Positions 34,940 to 41,114 of a stretch of 47,045 nucleotides of DNA are shown here, piece after piece. Position numbers and translations under genes: made by a program. Location: the NCBI GenBank assembly GCA_001464385.1, contig LNFB01000251.1:1-47045 (forward strand). The letters run 5' to 3'. The number at the start of each line of letters is the position of its first letter. The first letter of the stretch is position 1. The DNA is from Deltaproteobacteria bacterium Ga0077550. GTDB taxonomy: Bacteria > Myxococcota_A > Polyangia > Nannocystales > Nannocystaceae. The notes under the pieces were generated by a model. It was given only the letters and a program-made list of their open reading frames with translations, ran no database searches and was not told the origin of the DNA.

Positions 34940-35683
34940 TCACCGCCTCCGTCGCCGCAACCCGAGGAGCCCCAACAACCCGAGCCCGACGAAGCCCGAC
35001 CGATCCCCATCCGCGTGGCAACCACACCCGCCGTCGTCGCCACCGCTCACCGCGTCCGGGCCCGCGGAGGAATCCGATGCGCCCCCTGCCGTGCCCTCTG
35101 CGCTCGCCGAGGCCGAACCCTCGCTGCTCGAGTCGGGCGCGTCGCCTGTGCTCTCGGAGCCCGCGTCACTCGACCCCGTCGCATCGGTCGACGCCGTCGC
35201 ATCGGTCGATCCCGTCGCATCGCTCGACCCCGTCGCATCGCTCGACGCCGTCGCATCGGTCGATCCCGTCGCATCGCTCGACCCCGTCGCATCGCTCGAC
35301 CCCGTCGCGTCCGTGTCCCCGGTCGGATCCGTGGTCCCCACGCCGTCCGTCCCACTGACGTCCGTCGTGGTCCCCTCCGTATCGCCCGTGCCGACGCCGC
35401 CGTCGCTCGAACCACCCGGGCCCGGGCCGCAGAACTCGAGCCACTCGATGCACACCGCCTTCAATGCGTCGGCGTCGAGGTCGGCCCAGTCGCTGCCGCC
35501 CGTGCCGCCGCCGCCCTCGTCGCCGCAGGCGCACGAGATGTAGTCCTCGGGCTCGTTCGACGCCGTGCAGGTGCCCTCGGGCGACTCGCACTCCACCGAG
35601 AGCGCCAACGCTGGCGTCGCGATCGCCCACGCACACGCGCACGCCAACACCGGAAACCACAGACTCCGCATCGACCTCGACAT
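34940..35683 (-). CDS. Secreted MYXO-CTERM protein with hexapeptide repeat stalk
   Basis: 247 aa from ATG 35683; ATG 35671 is four codons on. A Sec signal (SLWFPVLACACAWAIATPAL) is followed by a ~65-residue Cys domain (SVECESPEGTC, ISCACGDEGG, WLEFCGPG). The middle ~110 residues are a Ser/Thr/Gly/Asp stalk with a hexapeptide repeat of the form DATGSS. The C-terminus is GGCGCHADGDRSGF, a hydrophobic helix and RRRRR: a MYXO-CTERM signal, so it should be processed by a myxosortase and displayed at the cell surface. It is a paralogue of the gene at 35819. Confidence 0.82.
   Translation of the reverse strand: MSRSMRSLWFPVLACACAWAIATPALALSVECESPEGTCTASNEPEDYISCACGDEGGGGTGGSDWADLDADALKAVCIEWLEFCGPGPGGSSDGGVGTGDTEGTTTDVSGTDGVGTTDPTGDTDATGSSDATGSSDATGSTDATASSDATGSSDATGSTDATASTDATGSSDAGSESTGDAPDSSSEGSASASAEGTAGGASDSSAGPDAVSGGDDGGCGCHADGDRSGFVGLGLLGLLGLRRRRR
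35169..35312. repeat. In-gene tandem repeat, 18-bp unit, eight copies
   Basis: Eight consecutive 18-bp units (two 9-mers of the type STCGAYSCC and GTCGCATCG) within the stalk of the MYXO-CTERM gene. Each encodes six residues of the Asp-Ala-Thr-Gly-Ser-Ser type, so gain or loss of units keeps the frame. The first to seventh units differ at a few bases only; the last has GTCGCGTCC. Confidence 0.85.
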
Positions 35684-35768
35684 ACGCCACCCCACTCCCG
35701 ACCCGCCTCCGCTCCATGCGGAGATCGTCGAGAGTCGGAACTAGGCCCATGCGGGTCGCTTACACGGA

Positions 35769-35801
35769 GGCGCGCGCGCCCTCGTCGTCGTCGCGCGCGC
35801 C
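35769..35801 (-). terminator. Hairpin downstream of the second MYXO-CTERM gene
   Basis: Ten-base arms GGCGCGCGCG and CGCGCGCGCC around a 13-base loop, 18 bp beyond the stop of the gene at 35819. No T-run follows, so the role as terminator is tentative. Confidence 0.35.
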
Positions 35802-35818
35802 CCCGTCGATCGTCGGTG

Positions 35819-36547
35819 TCACCGCCGTCGGCGACGCAGCCCGACGATCGCGAGCAGACCGAGCCCGAGGATCCCCGATCGATCGCCGCCGCTCGCGTTG
35901 CAGCTGCAGCCGCCGCCGTCGTCGTCGTCGCCGCCGGCGGTCGCCGAGCCCGACGTGTCCTCGGCCGTGTCGCTCGATGGGCCCGAGGCGCTCGCGTCGG
36001 TGGCCGATGCGCTCGCCGATGCGCTCGCGTCGGTCGCGTCGGTGGCCGAGGCGTCGCTCGTCGCCTCGGTGTCCGAGGCGGTGCCCGTGGTGCCCGACCC
36101 GGTCTCCTCGCTGCCGCCGCTCGTGCTGCCCTCGGCGCCCGTCGTGCTCGCGTCGGTGTCCGTGCTGCCGGTGCCCGTCTCCGAGGCGCTCGTGCCGGTG
36201 TCCAGGCCCGTCGTCGCGTCGGTGGTGCTGGTGCTGTCCGTGTCGCTGACGGTGCCGACGCTCGTGCCGACGCTCGTCGAGCCCTCGCCCGGCCCGCAGA
36301 ATTCGAGCTCGCCGAGGCAGATGTCCATCAGCTCCTTCTCGGTCAGATCGGCCCAATCGCTGCCGCCGGTGCCGCCGGTGCCGCCCTCGTCGCCGCACGC
36401 ACAGGACGAGAAGTCATCGGGCTCGTTCGACACCGTGCAGGTGCCGTCGGCCGACTCGCACTCCACCGTGATCGCCTTCGCGGAGCTCGCCGCCCCCGCC
36501 ACACCCACGAACAACAGCCCTGGAAGCAACACCTTGCGCATGAACAT
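35819..36547 (-). CDS. Secreted MYXO-CTERM protein with low-complexity stalk
   Basis: 242 aa from ATG 36547 (GGTGGAG upstream); ATG 36541 is possible. Signal peptide VLLPGLLFVGVAGAASSAKA. The following Cys domain (ITVECESADGTC, SSCACGDEGG, LGELEFCGPG) is clearly homologous to that of the next gene downstream. The stalk is rich in Thr/Ser/Gly/Asp but lacks the regular hexapeptide. The C-terminus is GGGCSCNASGGDRSGI, a hydrophobic helix and RRRRR, a MYXO-CTERM signal. The two genes are a tandem duplication whose heads and tails are conserved while the stalks have diverged. Confidence 0.82.
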   Translation of the reverse strand: MFMRKVLLPGLLFVGVAGAASSAKAITVECESADGTCTVSNEPDDFSSCACGDEGGTGGTGGSDWADLTEKELMDICLGELEFCGPGEGSTSVGTSVGTVSDTDSTSTTDATTGLDTGTSASETGTGSTDTDASTTGAEGSTSGGSEETGSGTTGTASDTEATSDASATDATDASASASASATDASASGPSSDTAEDTSGSATAGGDDDDGGGCSCNASGGDRSGILGLGLLAIVGLRRRRR

Positions 36548-36654
36548 CGAACTCCACCTTCCCAACAGACCAACTGCCTCCGCACCACGCGAGAGGTCAT
36601 CGAGGTTCAGCATAGCAAGTCGCGTGCCCCGTGCCTCGCGTGCGGAATGACAGG

Positions 36655-36688
36655 GCGCATCGTCGATGCGCGCGACACCGATGTCGCG
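36655..36688. other. Two adjacent palindromes in an intergenic region
   Basis: GCGCATCG-T-CGATGCGC (36655-36671) and CGCGACA-CCGA-TGTCGCG (36671-36688), back to back in the 190-bp gap between the lipoprotein gene and the MYXO-CTERM gene. They may be an operator pair for the MYXO-CTERM genes or a terminator hairpin; no T-run is present. Confidence 0.4.
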
Positions 36689-36739
36689 GGCAGGGCAGGC
36701 CGACCGCGATCGGCGGGTTCGAGGATGCTTGATGCGACC

Positions 36740-37534
36740 TCACTGCACGCAGACCTCGAGGTCGTCGACACCGATCGCGCTGCGATCGGTGTCGACGTCG
36801 AAGGTCTGGGCCATGATCAGCGCGCTGGCGACCTCGAAGGTGCCGACCTTCGGCGTGACGCCGAGTTCCGTGAAGGTGACGCCGTCGTCCGAGATCTCGA
36901 AGTGGACGAGGTCGCCCTCGGCGCGTAGGCCGACCCACGCCGGATACGCCATCGGGAACTCCTGGCGGTACTGCTGCTCGAGGCCGATCGAGACGTCGGC
37001 GATCACGAGGCCGCCGGAGAGCTGGATCGACAGGTTGGTGTCGTTCCCGTCGCCGACGCTGAGGAACAGCAGCACGGGGCGCTCGACCGCCGGCGGCAGC
37101 GGCACGCGCAGGCGCACGTGGCCGTCGACGAACGGGAACACGTAGTTGTAGGCCACGACCACGCCCGTGTCCCACAGCCCGAAGCTCGGCGGGGTGAGCT
37201 TCAACATCCCGCTGACCTCCGCGAGCGCGGAGTCCTCCTCCGTCCACGGGTTCCACAGCGGATCGATGATGCCGTCCTCGAAGTCGTCGCTGAAGCAGCC
37301 CGGCGGCACGAAGCCCGTATCGCCGGGGACGCCGCTGGTGCCGCCGCCGGTGCCGTCGTTCGACGTCGCGGCCGTCGTCGCGCCATCGCTCGCGTCGGCG
37401 GTGCTCGGCGCGGCGGTGGTGTCGAACCCGAGGTCGCCCGTCGACCCCGCGCCGAAGAACCCGACGACCTCGTCGCCGCACCCGGACCCGAGGACGGCCG
37501 CGCACACCAGCATCGCGCATCGGCGGACGAGCAT
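36740..37534 (-). CDS. Lipoprotein with concanavalin-like beta-sandwich
   Basis: 264 aa from ATG 37534. The signal ends LGSGC; a Thr/Ser/Gly linker runs to ~residue 75. The rest opens CFSDDFEDGIIDPLWNPW and continues with strands such as MLKLTPPS, YNYVFPFVDGHVRLRVPL and LVHFEISDDGVTFTELG. That is the pattern of DUF1349/LamG-like sugar-binding sandwich domains. It may bind surface or prey polysaccharide. A perfect hairpin lies close to its 3' end. Upstream of its start is a detached copy of the 3' end of another lipoprotein gene. Confidence 0.72.
   Translation of the reverse strand: MLVRRCAMLVCAAVLGSGCGDEVVGFFGAGSTGDLGFDTTAAPSTADASDGATTAATSNDGTGGGTSGVPGDTGFVPPGCFSDDFEDGIIDPLWNPWTEEDSALAEVSGMLKLTPPSFGLWDTGVVVAYNYVFPFVDGHVRLRVPLPPAVERPVLLFLSVGDGNDTNLSIQLSGGLVIADVSIGLEQQYRQEFPMAYPAWVGLRAEGDLVHFEISDDGVTFTELGVTPKVGTFEVASALIMAQTFDVDTDRSAIGVDDLEVCVQ
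36763..36797. other. Perfect 16-bp inverted repeat near the 3' end of a lipoprotein gene
   Basis: Arms CGTCGACACCGATCGC and GCGATCGGTGTCGACG with a 3-base loop (GCT), ending within about 20 bp of the stop. It encodes DVDTDRSAIGVDD. The mRNA would form a very stable stem that could stop transcription or protect the 3' end. Confidence 0.7.
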
Positions 37535-37554
37535 GTCGCCCAGGATATCGCGCG

Positions 37555-37607
37555 ACTGCGGGTACGTGCACGCGCCGGGCAGGCATGGCATCTCGACCGG
37601 GCACGGG
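37555..37607 (-). repeat. Detached copy of the 3' end of the lipoprotein gene at 38442
   Basis: 50 of 53 bases equal 38444-38496. In frame it reads PVEMPCLPGACTYPQ, against PVEMQCLLGACTYPQ in the gene, but the stop codon has become TCG. No gene body precedes it. Confidence 0.85.
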
Positions 37608-37747
37608 CGGCCGCCACCGCGTCCGCGAGCGGGACGCCGCCCGGCAGCATGAACCGTTCCGAGCGCGGCCGGACCCGAGCGCACGGAGTCGACGATGGCG
37701 CGCGACGACCGTATAGGAGCGTGGGAGGCGACTTGGAGCGCGCGTTG

Positions 37748-38437
37748 ATGTGGACCCACCTGTCGTGGCTGCTCGCGATCCCGCTCCTCGGGCTCGCGGG
37801 GGTCACCCTGCTCGGCGGCAGCGGCATCGCCAACATCGGCGGCTGGATCCCGGCGGTCGTCTACGTCGCGTTCCAGCTCAAGTTCTACCGCCTCGACAAG
37901 AACCCGTTCATGGCGGTGCTCACGATCGTGATCGTCCCCGCACAGATCGCCGTGCACACGTGGCTGCTCGGCGGCGGCATCGCGGAGTTCCTCGTCGAAG
38001 AGGCGTTCGTCGAGCTCGCTTCGCTGTCGCTCGCGCTCGCGCTCGCCATGCTCGCCTATCGCCCGAGCGGGATCGCAGGCGCGCTGGTCGGCGTCGTGAT
38101 CGCCGCGCTCGCCGTCGGCGGGTTCGCCTGGCCGCTCGTCGAGCGGTGGCGCGCCCAGGGCGTGCACCCGGGATGGTTCGCGATGCTCGCGGTCGTCGTC
38201 CTCAGCGCGGTGTGGACCCACGCGCGCTTCGTGCTGCCGGCCGCGAAGGACGAGCTCGAGGAGCCGATTCCCACCGCGCATCGCGGCTGGATCACCAAGC
38301 TCGTGGATCGACTCGCGCCGGCGAACATCGGCACGGTCGGGGTGCGCGACGCCGACGCGGTGACGAGCGTGCTCGTCATCGTGCTCATCGGCGTCTGGCT
38401 CGCGGTGCCCGCGATCACCCGCGCGATCTGGATGTGA
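37748..38437 (+). CDS. Integral membrane protein, unknown
   Basis: 229 aa from ATG 37748 (GGAG nine bases upstream); TTG 37733 with GGGAGG before it is a real alternative. About seven hydrophobic helices: ~5-25, 30-48, 55-78, 85-105, 110-128, 138-155 and 200-226. A 40-residue cytoplasmic loop precedes the last helix. There is no family motif that I recognise. It is the only plus-strand gene between two nearly identical 53-bp sequences. Confidence 0.68.
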   Translation: MWTHLSWLLAIPLLGLAGVTLLGGSGIANIGGWIPAVVYVAFQLKFYRLDKNPFMAVLTIVIVPAQIAVHTWLLGGGIAEFLVEEAFVELASLSLALALAMLAYRPSGIAGALVGVVIAALAVGGFAWPLVERWRAQGVHPGWFAMLAVVVLSAVWTHARFVLPAAKDELEEPIPTAHRGWITKLVDRLAPANIGTVGVRDADAVTSVLVIVLIGVWLAVPAITRAIWM

Positions 38438-38441
38438 CGCG

Positions 38442-39761
38442 CTACTGCGGGTACGTGCACGCGCCGAGCAGGCACTGCATCTCGACCGGGCACGGGCTGG
38501 CGTCGTCGCACAGCAGGATGCAGTGGCTCGGCGCGCGCTGACAGAAGCCGTCGACGCAGGTCTCGGCCGCGGCGCACTCGGGGTCGGTGGTGCACTCCAG
38601 CAGGCTCGACTCGGGGTTGAACCCGCACACGGGCACGGCGCCGCCGGTCTCCGGGTCGGGGCACTGCGCGTCGCCGAAGCACGGCGGCAGGCAGATGGCG
38701 TTGTCGGGCTCGGTGTTGATCGCCACGCCGACGGCGTCGGGGGGGCACCCCAGCTCGCCGGGGTTGGGGTAGTTCGCGTCGCCGGTCGAGCCCGTGCTGC
38801 TGTCGCCGCCCGAGCTCGAGCTCGAGCCGGTCGCGTCGGCGGAGGTCGCGTCAGCCGAGTCGCCTGCGTCCGCGGAGGTCGCGTCGCTCGGATCCTCGCC
38901 CGTCGGGTCGCCGGTGTCGGCCGCGCTGGCCGAGCCGCTCGGGTCGACCGCGTCGCAGATGCCCATGGGCCCCGCCTCGGCGCCGTCGAACGATCGCGTG
39001 CCGAGATCCGCGTCCGTCCTCGTCTCGGGGATCGGCAGCGCGAGCGCGAACGGTCCGAACGACACCGGGTCGAGCAGCGGCACCTCGATGAGCACCGTGG
39101 CCGCCAGCTCGATCGTGCCGCTCACCGTCACGACGCCGGTGTACTGCGCGAAGCCGTCGCGCACGGCGGCGCACGTGCCCTGGAACGCGGTGTCGAGCTG
39201 GCCACCGCTCACCGACAGCGCCAGCGTCGCGCCCGGCACCGAGGGGATCGGCACCGATCCGAGATCGGCGGCCGGCAGCGCGGTCGACAGCGGCACCGCG
39301 GCCTGCAGCGCGAAGGGATCGAAGCTCACCATGCCGCCCTCGATCGCGTAGCCGAAGGACTCGACCGGGCCCTCGTACATGACGCCCGCGGCGTCGATGC
39401 GCGCGTCGATCGCGAGCTCGATCATGCCGCTGACCGCGAGGAGCCCCGAGCCCGCGACCGGGGTGAGGGGATCCCCGGCGATGGCCCGCGCCCCGAGGCT
39501 CACGCCCCCCGACGCCGTCGCGTGGGCCCGCACGGCGACGGGCGAGTCCGCCGGCAGCCAGCCGGTGTCGGCGTCGAAGCCGGGGAGGAACGGCAACTCG
39601 GCCGCGAACTCGAGCTCGCCGCCGTCGCCGCCCGTGCCGCCGCCGTCACCGTCGTCGCCGGCGGGGCAGGCCGCGGTCTGCGTGACCGCGACGAAGAGTG
39701 CGAGGCCTCGGGCGAGGCTGCGAGGGCGACTACAAAGGGGGCTGCGTCCGCGATCGTCCAT
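38442..39761 (-). CDS. Lipoprotein with beta-rich body and Cys-rich tail
   Basis: 439 aa from ATG 39761 (GAGAGA upstream). The signal ends TQTAAC. Residues ~50-285 are a two-part beta domain in which PIPSVPGATLALSVSGGQLD and GPFALALPIPETR repeat the same strand pattern. A Ser/Thr/Asp linker (~300-340) follows. The last ~100 residues hold about 14 Cys in CxxxC and CxxGxC patterns, ending CTYPQ. It is probably exposed at the surface; function unknown. The two start codons at 39759-39762 of this gene and the frame on the other strand overlap. Confidence 0.72.
   Translation of the reverse strand: MDDRGRSPLCSRPRSLARGLALFVAVTQTAACPAGDDGDGGGTGGDGGELEFAAELPFLPGFDADTGWLPADSPVAVRAHATASGGVSLGARAIAGDPLTPVAGSGLLAVSGMIELAIDARIDAAGVMYEGPVESFGYAIEGGMVSFDPFALQAAVPLSTALPAADLGSVPIPSVPGATLALSVSGGQLDTAFQGTCAAVRDGFAQYTGVVTVSGTIELAATVLIEVPLLDPVSFGPFALALPIPETRTDADLGTRSFDGAEAGPMGICDAVDPSGSASAADTGDPTGEDPSDATSADAGDSADATSADATGSSSSSGGDSSTGSTGDANYPNPGELGCPPDAVGVAINTEPDNAICLPPCFGDAQCPDPETGGAVPVCGFNPESSLLECTTDPECAAAETCVDGFCQRAPSHCILLCDDASPCPVEMQCLLGACTYPQ
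38444..38496 (-). repeat. 3' end of the lipoprotein gene, duplicated at 37555
   Basis: Covers all but the last two bases of the TAG stop plus the final codons. 50 of 53 bases are repeated at 37555-37607 in the same orientation. Confidence 0.85.
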
Positions 39762-39933
39762 GGTGTTCTCTCGGAGCAGAGGCACCCGGTGGGCGGAAGT
39801 CGCATCGGGGATCGCGAATCGTCGCGCGGTGCCCTTCGCGCGGGGCTCGGCCGCGGCCAATCCCGCTATCCTCGCCGTTCGATTGGCGACGCCGCACACA
39901 CGGGGCCTCGCGGCGCACGCCGCTCTCGAGCAC

Positions 39934-40452
39934 GTGGATGGGTTCCGCTGGGGCGCGGCCGCGGCCGTCCGCGGGCGGATCCCCGCGGCGAGCCTCGCCG
40001 AGATCCGCGGCTGCGCGGCGCTCGGCTGGATCTCCGTCGAACACGAGCGCTGGGTGACGCAGTCGGTCTTCGACGTCCTCGGCCCCGACGGCGCGGAGTA
40101 CTTCCGCTGGCTCGTCACGCGTCACCTCGTCCACGCCCCGATCCTGCGGCCGATGGTCGAGCGGACGACGCGGCTGTTCGGCATCGATCCGGGCACGTTC
40201 CTGCGGGTCGCTCCGATGGCGTGGGACGTCATGTTCCGGGACTTCTGCACGACGCGCCTCGCCTCGCGCGGGGTCCAGCACGCGGTGTTCGAGCTCGTCG
40301 ACTGTGCGCCCGAGGTGTTCGAGTACCCGCGCTACGTCGACTCGTGGTGCGGGGTCGTGGCCTCGACGTTCGACCTCTCGCACGTGCAGGGGCGGGTCGA
40401 CTGCGAACGCGATCCCGAGGCCCGCGCCGTGCGGTTCGAGCTGCGGTGGTGA
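39934..40452 (+). CDS. Hypothetical protein, possibly distant DUF2378 relative
   Basis: 172 aa from GTG 39934. Earlier in-frame starts, including ATG 39760, exist, but 39760 would overlap the divergent lipoprotein start; a TATCCT promoter-like hexamer at 39867 also favours a later start. The protein is compact alpha/beta: WISVEHERWVTQSVFDVLG, a central FLRVAPMAWDVMFRDFCTTR helix and a C-terminal strand ending FELRW. The order recalls the myxobacterial TIGR02265/DUF2378 family, but the match is weak. No membrane segment. Confidence 0.55.
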   Translation: MDGFRWGAAAAVRGRIPAASLAEIRGCAALGWISVEHERWVTQSVFDVLGPDGAEYFRWLVTRHLVHAPILRPMVERTTRLFGIDPGTFLRVAPMAWDVMFRDFCTTRLASRGVQHAVFELVDCAPEVFEYPRYVDSWCGVVASTFDLSHVQGRVDCERDPEARAVRFELRW

Positions 40453-40502
40453 CAGCGCCGGCGTTCGGGCGCCATGCTGGGTGCTGGACGAGGAGGTGCG
40501 AG

Positions 40503-41111
40503 ATGACCGAGCGCGTGTTCCCCGACTGGCACAACATCTACCGCGAGCAGCCGGTCGAGACGATGCCGTGGTACTTCGACGGGCTCGATCCGGATCTGGC
40601 GCGCGACCTCGAGGCGATCGATCTGCACGGCGGACGGATCCTCGATCTCGGGACCGGCCCCGGCACCCAGGCGATCGAGCTGGCGGCCCGCGGCTTCACG
40701 GTCGTCGCGACCGATCTGGCGGCCGCGGCGATCGAGGTGGCGCGTGCGCGTGCGGCGACCCGCGGCGTCGTGGTCGAGTTCCGCGTCGACGACGTGCTCG
40801 ACTCGACGCTCGAGGGAAGGTTCGACGCGGTGATCGATCGCGGCTGCTTCCACACCCTGCCGCCGGCGCGGCGCGGTGACTACGTGGCGATGGTGGCGGA
40901 TCGTCTGCCGCCGGGCGGCCACCTGCTGCTCAAGTGCTTCAGCCACCTCCAGCCCGGCGACGTCGGGCCGTATCGGTTCACCGCGGCGGAGATCGAGGCG
41001 GTCTTCGCGAGCGCGCTCGAGCTGACGCTGCTGCGCGAGACCGTGTACCACGGCACGCTGGATCCGCTGCCGCGGGCGCTGTCGTGCGTGCTGCGTCGCC
41101 GCGCCGCCTGA
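40503..41111 (+). CDS. Class I SAM-dependent methyltransferase
   Basis: 202 aa. GAGGAGG lies about seven bases before ATG 40503. The Rossmann motifs are clear: motif I ILDLGTGPGTQAIELA (residues ~40-55) for SAM binding, motif II VVATDLAAAAIEVAR, motif III VEFRVDDVLDS and motif IV FDAVIDRGCFHTLPP. The N-terminus DWHNIYREQP...MPWYF is typical of TehB/thiopurine-methyltransferase-like small-molecule enzymes. The substrate is unknown; detoxification or secondary metabolism are possibilities. It lies 50 bp after the hypothetical gene on the same strand. Confidence 0.87.
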   Translation: MTERVFPDWHNIYREQPVETMPWYFDGLDPDLARDLEAIDLHGGRILDLGTGPGTQAIELAARGFTVVATDLAAAAIEVARARAATRGVVVEFRVDDVLDSTLEGRFDAVIDRGCFHTLPPARRGDYVAMVADRLPPGGHLLLKCFSHLQPGDVGPYRFTAAEIEAVFASALELTLLRETVYHGTLDPLPRALSCVLRRRAA

Positions 41112-41114
41112 GCG

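Noticed and set aside
35169..35312. Possible CRISPR-like array
   Set aside because: Units of 18 bp without unique spacers, wholly inside a coding frame.
35091..35543. Plus-strand frame with a regular repeat over the MYXO-CTERM stalk
   Set aside because: The repeat is the complement of the stalk repeat; the minus-strand product has signal peptide, Cys domain and sorting tail.
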